A stretch of DNA of 64,000 bases from Lepas anatifera (Eukaryota; Arthropoda; Thecostraca; Lepadidae), in contig JAOTON010001685.1 in assembly GCA_034440635.1 (NCBI GenBank), positions 430,001 through 494,000 of the forward strand, in the 5' to 3' direction. The notes under the pieces are model-generated. The model was given only the letters and a program-made list of their open reading frames with translations. It did no database searches and was not told where the DNA came from. Both the position numbers and the translations under genes were made by a program. Below, in pieces: positions 21,401 to 30,100 of this stretch. Every line of letters starts with the position of its first letter. Position 1 is the stretch's first letter.

Positions 21401-23785
21401 AACCATGGCTGGGAACGTTTGTACGGGCCCTTCTGGGGAGCCATGGTTAGGAACGTTTGTACGGGCCCTTCTGGGGAGCCATGGTTGGGAACGTTTGTAC
21501 GGGCCCTTCTGGGGAGCCATGGTTAGGAACGTTTGAACGGGCCCTTCTGGAGAGCCATGGTTAGGAACGTTTGTACGGGCCCTTCTGGAGAGCCATGGTT
21601 AGGAACGTTTGTACGGGCCCTTCTGGGGAGCCTTGGTTAGGAACGTTTATACGGGCCCTTCTGGGGAGCCATGGTTGGGAACGTTTGTACGGGCCCTTCT
21701 GGGGAGCCATGGTTAGAAACGTTTGTACAGGCCCTTCTGGAGAGCCATGGTTAGGAACGTTTGTACGGGCCCTTCTGGAGAGCCATGGTTAGGAACGTTT
21801 GTACGAGCCCTTCTGGGGAGCCATGGTTGGGAACGTTTGTACGGGCCCTTCTGGGGAGCCATGGTTAGGAACGTTTGTACGGGCCCTTCTGGGGAGCCAT
21901 GGTTGGGAACGTTTGTACGAGCCCTTCTGGGGAGCGATGGTTAGAAACGTTTGTACAGGCCCTTCTGGGGAGCCATGGTTAGGAACGTTTGTACGGGCCC
22001 TTCTGGAGAGCCATGGTTAGGAACGTTTGTACGGGCCCTTCTGGGGGCCATGGTTAGGAACGTTTGTACGAGCCCTTCTGGGGAGCCATGGTTGGGAACG
22101 TTTGTACGTGCCCTTCTGGAGAGCCATGGTTAGGAACGTTTGTACGGGCCCTTCTGGGGAGCCATGGTTAGGAACGTTTGTACGGGCCCTTCTGGGGAGG
22201 CATGGTTAGATAAGTGTGTTAGTTCCCTGCTGGACACCGTGGTCAGGCACGTGTGCAGGGGCCCTGCTGTGGTCAGGCACGTGTGCAGGGGCCCTGCTGT
22301 GGTCAGGCACGTGTGCAGGGGCCCTGCTGTGGTCAGGCACATGTGTAGGGAGAGCTGCCAAAGTTTAAAACCGTGTTTCATGCCACAGGACTACCAGAAA
22401 ATCTACTCGGACTGGTGTAGCGAATTCGAGAAATATAAAAGTGCCATGAAAAACTGGGAGAAGAAGCAGGCGGTAAGTACTCTGTCGCGGAGCGTTGTCG
22501 AGAGCTCGCTGTACCAATGACTCAAGCGTGGGAAATGGCTGTCGCAACTGTTTCGGTGATGTTAACGCTAGTTATTTTATGGCTTGAACAATGCTTCCTT
22601 GAAATTCAAATTTAACATTGCTTAATCTGTTTCAACCTAAACTCATTTTTCTTTTCAACACGCACCCTGGTTTCGCTCTATTAGTAAATTGTGAATGGGA
22701 TCGAGCGCAGGATGGCTACAGAAGGCCAGAAAATCACATAACGGTCGATACAATTTCTATCAAGGTTTAAGCTCACGTATCTTCGATGCAGTGCCAATGG
22801 ATGCAGTAAACTCTTTGTCTGTTTTGAAGCGCTGCAGCCAATTTAGCAGTGGCGGCACGTGATATTTGTGCGTGTAGATGTTTAATGGCTCAAACCGTCG
22901 CTCCGGTGATCTTCCAACAGGAATCGTGTGCTCCACATGTTGCGCACCATACTGCTTAGGACACTTAGCTAGGTTTGAGATGTGGTTATGGCGTCAAAAC
23001 CAATGCCAATTGTCTCTCTAGCCCGGGTTGAAGGCGGATTTCCACGGTCTGTAGTGGCACCGTGGATCCACGATGTCAGATCTGACTTTTTAGGCAAGCT
23101 GTAAGGCTGGGCTTCGGCACGAGTAGCTGGTTATTTCTCTTGAACTCAACTTCCTCTTTTTAGAGCACCACATAACTCCCTTCTTTTTATCACACCAAAT
23201 TAATGTCGTAATCATACCGCTTTTGTCTTGTTACTGGATGTGCACCTGGCTTCCTCTAAAGGAAACTGCAAATCGCATTTTTATTGGTTGATCAATAACC
23301 TTTTGAGTGCTGCCCCTCGCGGCCGTACCTACCACCGCAGCAAAGATGAGAGCTCGCTGAACTTGATCGATTTGGTGGTCTATAAGTATGAAAGTTAAGT
23401 CTGGAAAAGAGTAAGAGCTATTGGTGCTGTATTTGGTTTGCCAGAAAGTCAGACCCATCACCGTGCATGCACTCTGCCACTGCAGACCGTGAGAAGTGGA
23501 GCCACAGCCGGCTAGGTGGATGACCTCACCGGGGCCAGTAGCTAGCCGAAAAACGCCCATCGAAGGGTTTAGTGTTCATCATTTGAGGACTTATAAGTTG
23601 TCTTTTCTCGACCTGGCCCGCCATTTCTCCGCCACACTCGCCCCAGCATTGCTTTCAATTTTGATCATACGGGTACACCTGTCTCACCGCTATCTCTTTT
23701 TCTGCAGCAATGTCGCAGCCAGAACCAGAGCATGAACCCCAACTCGCACCCGAACGAAATCTACCAGCGTTCGCCGTTGATATGA
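302..23785 (+). CDS. Sema2a: Semaphorin-2A-like secreted guidance protein, 3' half (9 exons)
   Basis: Exons: 302-414, 6046-6169, 9320-9496, 13799-13923, 14788-14939, 19401-19580, 20121-20292, 22389-22472, 23708-23785. They join in one open frame (400 codons plus TGA) with matching phases at every junction. Class-2 semaphorins are secreted axon-guidance cues of invertebrates that signal through plexin B. Visible in order: end of the Sema beta-propeller (YKVPGDDTQFYAVFTTSMNG, FYKRDLIFT, GHVYKMVEWYD), a PSI domain (NCLRCVHDPYCGWD), one Ig domain, and a tail with DYQKIYSDWCSEFEKYKSAM and a C-terminus rich in Asn and Ser. There is no membrane segment, as expected for a secreted protein. The signal peptide and first half of the Sema domain lie left of the window. 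Oddities: GC donor at intron 7; Ig F-strand cysteine replaced by Ala; five junctions flanked by splice-site-derived minisatellites. Whether it is the Sema2a or Sema2b paralogue cannot be decided here. Confidence 0.93.
415..1989. other. Intron 1, left part: no gene seen
   Basis: Unique-looking intron sequence. A GC- and CpG-rich block at 950-1110 contains overlapping open frames in several frames with no recognisable protein. Nothing else supported. Confidence 0.5.
2000..2375. repeat. 35-bp minisatellite, about 10 copies
   Basis: The unit reads approximately CACTTCACTGATGGCAGCC followed by TTACTGGTCAGAGGTT, repeated with substitutions. It lies in the interior of intron 1, far from either splice site. 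Confidence 0.85.
2840..3620. repeat. Dispersed AGGTCA-rich element, copy 1
   Basis: Starts near TTTAACACGCGCATTGACGG, a head shared with the copies at 34970 and 41868. The body is dense in AGGTCA/TGACCT, especially near 3160-3220 and 3480-3545. No coding frame. Limits are approximate. Confidence 0.55.
4030..6045 (+). repeat. 42-bp minisatellite of about 47 copies ending at the exon-2 acceptor
   Basis: The unit contains CCCCTCTGTGTACAG then GTTCACCATCCGCGATCTTC and CTGAGAT. Two main variants alternate: CCATCCGCGATC...GAGATC and CCATCTACAGTC...GAGAGC. The last unit is diverged and ends CCCCTTTTGTGTGCAG, the real acceptor of the exon at 6046. Because 42 is divisible by 3 the array is open in several frames, but it is intronic, since exons 1 and 2 join in phase across it. 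A longer period of about 440 bp is also visible. Confidence 0.95.
6046..6169 (+). CDS. Sema2a: Semaphorin exon (Sema domain)
   Basis: Acceptor TTTTGTGTGCAG|GCG and donor CCAG|GTGAGA; enters in phase 0 and leaves in phase 1. Encodes AAFDGKFKEQKTSSSAWLPV then VPEPRPGQCVNDTRTLP, a highly conserved class-2 Sema segment. The 2-kb, 42-bp minisatellite ends exactly at this acceptor. Confidence 0.93.
6170..8259. other. Intron 2, left part: no gene; possible decayed retroelement pieces
   Basis: Around 7140-7430 and 7480-7820 short open frames on both strands have a worn protein-like look (for example KKEMEALELKKSMASL at about 7208), but none could be assigned. The rest is featureless. Confidence 0.35.
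8260..8990. repeat. Dispersed AGGTCA-rich element, copy 2
   Basis: Dense in TGACCT/AGGTCA (for example GAGGTCAAATTAGGTCAAG at 8289), with the same style of body as 2840-3620, including a shared ACCTCGTGACCTGACCT-type segment. No coding frame. Limits are approximate. Confidence 0.5.
9160..9236 (-). repeat. tRNA-like SINE head (weak)
   Basis: The minus strand reads GGAGGTGCGTCACTCAGTGG then GTAGAGCGCTCTTTCC, resembling a tRNA A-box region. The B box is not clear, so a functional tRNA is unlikely. Confidence 0.35.
9320..9496 (+). CDS. Sema2a: Semaphorin exon (Sema domain)
   Basis: Acceptor CTCCCGCAG|AC and donor TCCA|GTGAGT. Phase 1 in and phase 1 out, 177 bp. Encodes DTVLTFIQSHPLLDGAVAHN, then KPVFYKRDLIFTHVVVDKV and EYTVYYAGS. 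No minisatellite at either junction. Confidence 0.93.
9497..10714. other. Intron 3, left part: no gene seen
   Basis: AT-rich sequence with only short chance open frames. Nothing recognisable. Confidence 0.5.
10715..11560 (+). repeat. Long dispersed repeat, copy 1
   Basis: Collinear over about 650-850 bp with 63345-64000 in the same orientation. Shared blocks in order: GGTGGAAAATTC, TTTAAATCGTCCC, GGGAGCCACCA, CATTTGTGGGA, the CTACAA..CTTTCTAT block and AAACTCTT. Fragments with GTGAGTGGAAAATTC recur inverted at 12376-12400 and direct at 12786-12800, so the full element may reach about 12.8 kb. No protein recognised. Confidence 0.7.
11561..13798. other. Intron 3, right part: repeat fragments, no gene
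   Basis: AT-rich. Contains GGGTGTC-rich stretches at 12045-12095 and short pieces related to the repeat at 10715. No exon-like open frame with splice sites was found before 13799. Confidence 0.45.
13799..13923 (+). CDS. Sema2a: Semaphorin exon (last Sema blade)
   Basis: Acceptor GTCCGCCGCAG|AT and donor CGGCGG|GTGAGA, 125 bp, ends in phase 0. Joined to the previous exon it reads AGSNDGHVYKMVEWYDARG, then LLDIFEVTAPRAIRQMALSR, closing the beta-propeller. Confidence 0.92.
14255..14787 (+). repeat. 35-bp minisatellite copying the exon-5 acceptor and exon start
   Basis: About 14 units reading CGCTCCTCCCCCGTACCATA then AGTCTCTGTGCTGAC. The real junction reads CCCCTCCCCCGCAG|CACAAGTCGCTGTAC. The unit therefore contains the pyrimidine tract, a mutated acceptor (CAG to TAC) and a copy of the first exon bases (CATAAGTCTCTGTGC against CACAAGTCGCTGTAC). 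The leftmost unit keeps CTCCGCAG. Confidence 0.93.
14788..14939 (+). CDS. Sema2a: Semaphorin exon (PSI domain)
   Basis: Acceptor CTCCCCCGCAG|CAC and donor CCGGG|GTGAGC, 152 bp, leaves in phase 2. Encodes HKSLYASSDAQLRQVHLEMC and the cysteine-rich PSI core NCLRCVHDPYCGWDKTAHVC. Both ends of this exon are flanked by minisatellites whose units copy the corresponding splice junction. Confidence 0.93.
14937..15580 (+). repeat. Minisatellite (about 75-80 bp) copying the exon-5 donor
   Basis: Starts at the real donor GGG|GTGAGCTG. Copies of GGGGTGAGCTG or close variants recur near 15075, 15153, 15293, 15416, 15486 and 15558, each followed by a TGTCCTCCCACTCTGTGCGT-like block and a CCTTCCTCCTGAGAGTAGCT block. 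At least four downstream copies keep an intact GT donor. Confidence 0.9.
15581..19400. other. Intron 5: no gene seen
   Basis: 3.8 kb of intron with short open frames on both strands and no recognisable protein, RNA or bounded mobile element. Confidence 0.5.
19401..19580 (+). CDS. Sema2a: Semaphorin exon (PSI-Ig linker and first Ig strands)
   Basis: Acceptor GTGCCCACAG|A and donor CACAG|GTGGGA, phase 2 in and phase 2 out. Reads GLLQDVTSSEPGLCDSSVMR, then WGQSLHLGCDVKLPRAMDDR and QVTWFLWNKEKGRH. LGC supplies the first Ig cysteine and VTWF the Ig C-strand tryptophan. Confidence 0.92.
19690..19722 (+). repeat. Truncated SINE head
   Basis: CTGAGCCGCCCCGGTAGCTTA then GTTGGA matches the 5' head of the tRNA-derived SINE at 49838-50066. 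It is cut off where the intron-6 minisatellite begins. Confidence 0.5.
19735..20120 (+). repeat. Minisatellite copying the exon-7 acceptor junction
   Basis: Units of roughly 38-80 bp, such as GTGGATCGGGTGAGCAGGGC then TGGTCTCTGGTG. The real junction is CTCTGGTGCGGCGGCAG|GATCGAGTGGAG. The GATCGAGTG at the exon start is repeated exactly at 19748 and as GATCGGGTG in later units. The units thus span the acceptor and the first exon bases, with the AG lost. Confidence 0.85.
20121..20292 (+). CDS. Sema2a: Semaphorin exon (second half of Ig domain), GC donor
   Basis: Acceptor GGCGGCAG|GATCGAG; 172 bp; ends in phase 0 at CAG|GCAAGC, a GC splice donor with otherwise ideal consensus. The next GT nearby (after ACTT at about 20320) is in the wrong phase for exon 8. 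Encodes RIEWSPEKYVRTQENGLVVL, then VTEDDAGNYEAQLGTDLLC and VDVHRCAAPDKSQ. The Ig motif D-x-G-x-Y-x-C appears as DAGNYEA, so the canonical cysteine is absent. Confidence 0.9.
20500..22345 (+). repeat. 38-bp minisatellite (about 40 copies) with 30-bp flank units
   Basis: The core 20660-22210 repeats TTCTGGGGAGCCATGGTTAG then GAACGTTTGTACGGGCCC. At 22245-22345 about four 30-bp units (GTGGTCAGGCACGTGTGCAG then GGGCCCTGCT) follow. It fills most of the GC-AG intron 7. Because 38 is not divisible by 3, all three frames cycle through the same 38-residue peptide; the open frames are artefacts. Confidence 0.95.
22389..22472 (+). CDS. Sema2a: Semaphorin exon (C-terminal tail)
   Basis: Acceptor CATGCCACAG|GAC and donor GCG|GTAAGT. 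Exactly 84 bp, phase 0 at both ends. Encodes DYQKIYSDWCSEFEKYKSAM and KNWEKKQA, the charged helix conserved after the Ig domain in arthropod Sema2 proteins. Confidence 0.92.
22473..23707. other. Intron 8: no feature seen
   Basis: Unremarkable intron sequence with short chance open frames. Confidence 0.5.
23708..23785 (+). CDS. Sema2a: Semaphorin last coding exon and stop
   Basis: Acceptor TATCTCTTTTTCTGCAG|CAA has a strong pyrimidine tract. The frame reads QCRSQNQSMNPNSHPNEIYQ then RSPLI and stops at TGA 23783-23785. The phase matches the preceding exon. Confidence 0.9.
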   Translation, partial: QCRSQNQSMNPNSHPNEIYQRSPLI

Positions 23786-24645
23786 GCCAGTGCCTGCCAG
23801 TCGCCCGTGCGTCTTGTCTGCCTCAGTCTGGCTGCTGCTCCTCTAAACCAATCAAAATGGTGGCCCCGCCCCTCTGCGTTGCGCCGTCAAAATGTGTTGA
23901 CTCGGTTGTAGACTCCGTTGTGAGCAATAAGTTCAAGAGCTCCCTACTCATGCCCCACGAACAGTACAGAAATCTGGTTCAATTTCGCCAACCGAAGGCC
24001 TTTGCTGTGATCCGCGCACTTTAAGTGCGATCGATATCCACTAGATGGGAGCGCCGTCGCGCTAGTGGACTGCACAACGTCGTGCCGCAAAAGGAACTCG
24101 GTGACTGTTGAGTGATCCACGTGCAGAGTGACAATATGCCGGGCGAATGTGTGAGTGCGTATATTTGAAATTGTATCATGGAGGAGCGACGCTGACAAGC
24201 ACGGCGGAAACACTGTTGAAATATTCACGCCGTGGGAGAGATGTCGATGTACATTGTTTTTATACTTTGGCTTTTTTAGCTTCTTGGCTGATCTGCGGTC
24301 GGCTGTTACTCTTCGTTTTATGACTTTTCCAGTTGTATATCAGCGAAAGCAGCCAGGCGGGTCTTCCAATATTTTTTTTGTATTCAAATTGATGTGTTTC
24401 AGATGTGACGCCACCTTATATATGACCCTGTTATTTCCGCCCATACGTTGCGCAGCTATATTTGGTGGTGATTTGTGGGTAGATAAGCCTTCTGTTCGTT
24501 TAGTTGCATCGTTTCTTTTAGCATATCATGCGGTGGGCTTTGCTGGAAATGTGTGTTTACAAAGTTGTAAATATGATGTGGGAATGGAAGGCGACCTGTA
24601 TGAGAAATGACTTCATAATAATAAATCTCATCCAATTTTTAGTGG
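23786..24645 (+). other. Probable semaphorin 3' UTR
   Basis: No coding frame continues past the stop. The first AATAAA on the plus strand in a suitable place is at 24620-24625, so a UTR of about 0.86 kb is inferred. The true cleavage site needs cDNA evidence. Confidence 0.5.
24620..24625 (+). promoter_or_regulatory. Candidate poly(A) signal of the semaphorin gene
   Basis: A canonical AATAAA lies 835 bp after the semaphorin stop codon, within ATAATAATAAATC. Its position fits a poly(A) signal but the motif is common in AT-rich sequence. Confidence 0.45.
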
Positions 24646-25224
24646 CGTATTTTGTGCTGAATCATAGTTTTTGTGGATGTTTCAGATCACTTTGATACAG
24701 GCGAGCAAAATATTTTGAAGAAAAATGTCTGAGCTGGAAAATATTGTTGTGGAAAAGTTCCTGAAAATGCCTCAGTGCATCACTTCCGACTCTGACTCAC
24801 ATGTCTCTACTATGGTGTAACGTTCAGCTGAACGCCTCGCCAATCTAACCCTCTCCCTTCCTCAGAGGGATGAGAGAGCAAGCCGACACCAACATGCGCG
24901 ATGCCGTTCAAGCATAGTCTAACATATTTCAGAGTAGTGTCATTGCCACTTATGAGGGTATCTGGTGTTTTTTTATTTAAAAAATCCCAATTAGGGATTA
25001 CCTTACTGCCTGCCAATCAATCTGCAGCAGGTATGGCAGGGATACTGATGGCCACCGTGGCACCAGTCCCCACACGCGCGCCATTTTCTCAAGGAAAGCC
25101 ACCACAATTGAGCGGTTGTCATATTTTGTCACAGGTGATAAACATTTCCCCAGTCACGAATGGAATCAAGTCTGTGCAAACCTCACAACACAACTATCAT
25201 ATCATTTTGAAAGTGCACAGCGAA

Positions 25225-25375
25225 CTCAAGGCAGGTTGACCTCGGACAAAACACAGCGAACTCAGGGCAAGGTGTCCTCGGACAAAACACAGCGAACTCA
25301 GGGCAGGATGTCCTCGAACAAAACACAGCGAACTCAGGGCAAGGTATCTTAGGCAAAACACAGCAAACTCGGGGC
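25225..25375. repeat. 36-bp tandem repeat, about 4 copies
   Basis: The unit reads ACACAGCGAACTCAGGGCAA then GGTGTCCTCGGACAAA. Intergenic. Confidence 0.9.
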
Positions 25376-25598
25376 GGACGGTCTTCGGTCAAAACCAGCT
25401 CTCTTTGAATTTCCAGCATGATTACTAACAAAGAACGGACAGACCAAGGCGACGTTCAACGTTCCGGTCATCACCCTGACTACACTATTTCCAACGAAAG
25501 CTACACATGTCAGTATTTCACTTACACACAGCCACACGGATCCGCGATATCTGCTGCTGTTGCTTCGGCAGTCTGGGGATACCGCCATTTTACATTTA

Positions 25599-25620
25599 CA
25601 CACACACACACACACACACA
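25599..25620. repeat. (CA)n microsatellite
   Basis: Eleven CA dinucleotides in a row. Confidence 0.95.
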
Positions 25621-25844
25621 TACATAAACGCATCACACAGAGCGTGCACATCTCAATCACTCAGGTATTATAAACACCTTCAGCTCGCTTAGTTGGGCTG
25701 AACCTACCTTAAAGTCATGGAGCACTTAGCAACAAAGCTGCAATCGGAAAACCAGCATGTTGATGATCCCGAACACCGCTCGTTGACAGTGCTGGCACTA
25801 GAGGGGAGGCAAATTCAAATATGCGTGTGCATTTTGTGAACGAG

Positions 25845-25850
25845 TTTATT
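25845..25850 (-). promoter_or_regulatory. Candidate poly(A) signal of the RhoGAP gene
   Basis: TTTATT on the plus strand reads AATAAA on the minus strand, about 1.16 kb past the RhoGAP stop. It is the first clear signal noticed on that strand. It would make the 62-bp array at 26405-26760 part of the 3' UTR. Confidence 0.3.
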
Positions 25851-26404
25851 ATTAGAGACTTTGTACCGACAAAGCTTGTGATAAGTTATCGACAAGTGTA
25901 TCATAAAGACGTCTTGAATTCACTTTTAGAGAGTGACCCTGGCAAGTGGCAGGGATACCCTGTTTTCTGGCGTCTTTGATTGTTTATAGTCCTTTTTCAG
26001 CCGAAAGCTTCCGTTCGACTATTTGGCCGCTCCTCTCCAGACAACGTCCCTCTGCCAAATTTTCTCCGCTGCTTCCCTGTGGGACTTAACAATATTCTCC
26101 CCTAAAAAACGCTAAAAGATTGCGGGAGGGGGAGGGGGCTGCGCCCGTCGGAATCCAAAGAAGCTTCCCCTAGCTGGTACCGGCGCCCCCTCCCCGTTCC
26201 CCGCAACAGAATCTTTGACCCGTCACTGGCCGAGCTTCGTTTCTAAAAAAATACAATTGGAGTCGTGAACGAATCAAAGGCGCGAATGAAATGTAAAACG
26301 GATTACATCAATACGTGAAGAGAAGTAAGCCAATCTCACGGTGGAAAGTGTCATGATCCCAACGAGATGCCTGCAGAGGTACGGAAAGCTTTCCCGTGGG
26401 GAGC

Positions 26405-26760
26405 ATCAACAGATCCATGATGGACAACGCTCTTGCGGTCATACAAACATATTCCCCATACGTAGCATCAACGGATCCATGATGGACAACGTTCCGTGGT
26501 CATACAAACATATTCCCCGTACGTAGCATCAACTGATCTATGATGGACATCTTCCGTGGTCATAGAAACATATTCCATGGGCGTATAACCAACTGATATA
26601 TGATGGGAAACGCTCTCATGGTCATACAAACATATTCCCCGTACGTAGCACCAATTCATCTCTGACGGACAACTCTCTCATGGTCATACAAACATATTCC
26701 CCGTACGTAGCACTAATTCATCTCTGACGGACAACTCTCTCATGGTCATACTGACTGGCG
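26405..26760. repeat. 62-bp tandem repeat, about 6 copies
   Basis: Each unit has TCATACAAACATATTCCCC, TACGTAGCA and GATGGACAAC-like blocks, with substitutions. It lies 250 bp past the RhoGAP stop, so it is probably in or near its 3' UTR. Confidence 0.88.
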
Positions 26761-27009
26761 GCCGACACTGTGGGGCAGGGAAAATAATAAAGACCATGTG
26801 ACTTCCCTGCAGGATATGGTTTGTACCGTTCCACACTGGCCTCACATTCTTTGGCCCAGTTAAAACAGAGTTACGCAACCAATAAGCGAACGTCTGGGCA
26901 TTTCAATCGATTATCTGATTTTTTTAAATGCAAGAGTGTGTGAGTACTTTGGGAACAGAGCTGGCGGCTTGAGCTGCGAAGCCGCCGGGGGCTGCCCGGC
27001 GGCGGGAAA

Positions 27010-27137
27010 CTAGTCGGCCACGATCTCCACGTAGGACGGGTTGTCGGTGGGGTGGCAGCACTCGATCACCCAGCGGGCTGCAGGGTTCTCGTGGAAACAG
27101 TCCAGCAGAGCGGCGTCATGCTCAAGCCGACGCCTCC
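27010..27137 (-). CDS. conu: RhoGAP exon I (C-terminus and stop)
   Basis: Acceptor CTGCTCGGCAG|GG. Encodes [20 protein letters not shown], then [21 protein letters not shown], ending at the TAG whose complement is 27010-27012. The block [10 protein letters not shown] matches the family's NPNAEWVIK C-terminus. Confidence 0.9.
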
Positions 27138-30100
27138 CTGCCGAGCAGACGACGTGTCAGTGGGCAGAGCCAATCACACTGCGCCACGTCAGAGCCACAC
27201 AGTCCTGTTTGTCGGTAGCAGTTGTTGCCGAGGTTTTGTTTTGGAAATCTGACTAGCAGGTAATGAGTCTTTGATCTCTATTCTGCCCAAGCGCAGCATC
27301 AGTGAAACTTTCTTTAGAACCTTATTGACAAAACTCTTCTAGTTGAATCACTGATAAACCTGGTCCAGCCTCATCAACTCAAAATAGTATGCGCATGGCA
27401 AGGTGTAAATTTCATCTAAAATTGATGTGGTTCAAAAAACCTTTTACAGAGGTAGAAGGAGACCGTAGAGAGCAGAGTCAGAGTCACAAGACGTGGATGG
27501 TGAAGGTATATCAGCATTCTTCCTTCCTTTTGCAATTCCTGAGTTCTGTAAGGACGGAAAGGCTGCCAAAATCCCCTGGACAGAAGAACCGGCCCAAGAG
27601 AGCCGGCCTTACTTACCGATGTTGCCGCCGTACTCGAACAGGTAGTGTTTTTGGAGCGTAGTGTGGGGGTCAGAGCTGAGACAGCTAGTGCTGCCACCTA
27701 TGGCTGGCTCCTCCAGACGCGGACTGGAGCCCGGTCTCGCCTTAGACTCCTCCTGAATCATCTGACAACACCTGCCACAGTGGAAGAAGGACCCATGAGC
27801 GGCTGCAGTCAACCAACGTCGTTACGCAGAAATACTAAGAGGGCAGCCAGTACTACCTGTAAACGGTCATTGCCTCCATTGACCTCAGGACATTTATTTT
27901 TTCTAAATTATGTAATCTTTCAGATCATGATCGAGTATCACACGTACCATTCTACGCTCTATAGATATCTAGTACGTCACTGAACCAGACTCAACTTGCC
28001 CAATGAAACAATGGAACCTCCCTCTGACAATGCGTCCTCGGCACCCACACGTCGGTTGGCAGCAGATGATTACCTACCAGGCCACCAGGTGTCCGGCAGC
28101 GTTTCCTGGCTCCAGAGTTACTGGCCAGCAGCTGGCACTGAGCTGCGGCGCTGTGACCCGCATCACGCCCTCCTGCAGCTCCTCTGGGTTCTCCGGCCTG
28201 CGCACGGCCGCCGCGTCCTTGGGCTTCCGCATGGGTAGTAGCTTCTTCATCTGAGGACCGGGCATTGCATGGTAACTCTGGTATATGCTTTTTGACCTTT
28301 CGTAACATACAAAAAGACTAAATAAGAACTGAAACAGTTTAGACATTATTTCTTTTGCAGACTATCGATCACGACACATTATTTTTTGCGATGTCCACTT
28401 GGAGCCGAGTTAGAGGGGTGGCGCATGACAAAGTCGCAGGGGCGAGTAATAGAGGCGGCATATATACATAGAGAAAACGGGGCAGCTTGTACGGCAAAGG
28501 AATATCATAATTAATAAGCTAGTCGCTCATTCCATTACAACTTTTACCATGTGAAAGAGTGAGGAGGAAGGGTCTGAGAGGTTAGTATCTTACTTAGAAT
28601 TTTTATCATCCCTAGAATTGTTATTCGTATTGCCTTTTCAGGATTCGCTATTCATGACTGAGTCAGTCTGGCCTTGACCGCCGGCGCGGGCGGACGTACC
28701 TGACCTTGCCTCCAGCGCGGCCTATGTGCGGGTGACCGTCCGGCAGCGGTGGCCGGGGTGTGCGGGGCCCAGTGAGAGCACAGCATGCAGAGTAGAAAAC
28801 AGTGATTTGTGATAAGCTTAAAGCCGAAGACCGTGTCTTCAGGAAAGTGACGTGAAAAGGTGACTGCTGAAAAAGTGAAAAAGTAATACTAGGAGATGTC
28901 AACATGTGACAGAGACTCGGTTTTCTTTGATGCCGAGACAGCGCTGGGGGAGGAAGTGTCTAAAAGAAAGAGAGACAGAGGGAGTTCAGTGACCGAAATC
29001 GGGGCGGCGGTTGGGGGGCGGCGCCCCGAAAGGGCCGCGGCGCGGGCCTGTGGTGCCTGCTTGTGATGGTGAGGGCTGGGCCTGTGTAAATGCTGGGGGG
29101 GGGCGGTTGGGGTTGGGGCGGGGGCCTGACCGAAGTCGTGGATGCTTACGAAAAGAAGCAAAGCAAGGGGAAATCACCGAAGAGTAAAACATCGCCTGGG
29201 AAAACAGCAATGAAAAGAAGAATCTCGCCTGAAATACTTTCGTGCCTAAGGGACGCGACAGAAAACTCCGTACAACGTGACATTCGAGAACGCCTATCTC
29301 GCCTGATCGAATCCTGGGAACGCAAACTCGCATCTCAGAAAAAATAAATCGAGGTTGTGGAAGCGGAACTTCTCGACAAGGCAAAAACCTTCGACAGGCT
29401 TGAAAAATCTCTCGAAGCAACGAAGCAGGATCTGGACATGCTTGCTAACAAAGTAGAGGATATGGAGCGCCATCAAATGGGAATCAACCTCATCCTATCG
29501 AGCAAGAGAGCTCTTTCTTGATAGGATAAGGTTGGCACCAAAGCTCTTTGACACCTGCCTAACCGGGGAGGACATCCGAGCGAGGATAGTGCGCGTGCTA
29601 AAGGCCAGTCTGGCCCCACGCTCGCGTTTCCCCCTCGGATTTCGCGGTGGCGCACAGACTTGTCCCTGAGAACACTGAATGTCGCGTTCCACGACCGAAA
29701 CCTCCGCAACCGAATCTACTAAGAAAGGCTCCAGCTTTGAAATACAGCAGTACCTGCGGATCAGCGCCTGTGCATTTCTGAATCACAGACCAGGTCGAAC
29801 CGTGAGCTGCATGTCAAGCTCCTGGCGATGAAGAGTGAGAAACTCGTGTGGAACGTCGTCACCAACAACGGGATACCCGGCTACAAACTCACAAAAGTCT
29901 CAGTTCCGGTGCGTGCGACAAGTGTGCGTCAGATCCAGCAGCTCTGGCGACAGGTTGGGGCGTAGCAGCGCCAGTTCACGAACCAAGAAGCGCCCGCGGC
30001 GCTGGCCTCATCAGCTGGCGTTCGGCGTCCGCAGCACGGGGCGCCCCGACGCCTGAATCGTCCGTCTGCTCGAGCTGGGAGACCACCAGCCTCCGACGGT

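Larger units (their letters stand above)
24646..27009. other. Intergenic and 3' UTR region between convergent genes
   Basis: Holds the 36-bp and 62-bp arrays and a CA run. No coding frame beyond the two genes was recognised. Part of it must be the 3' UTR of the minus-strand gene. Confidence 0.5.

Noticed and set aside
21153..22209. Series of 60-73-codon frames starting MYGPFW or MYRPFW
   Set aside because: Artefacts of the 38-bp array; all frames give the same peptide.
29090..29347. 85-codon frame as a host coiled-coil gene
   Set aside because: It continues past a stop into further coiled-coil remnants in a manner typical of a decayed LINE ORF1.
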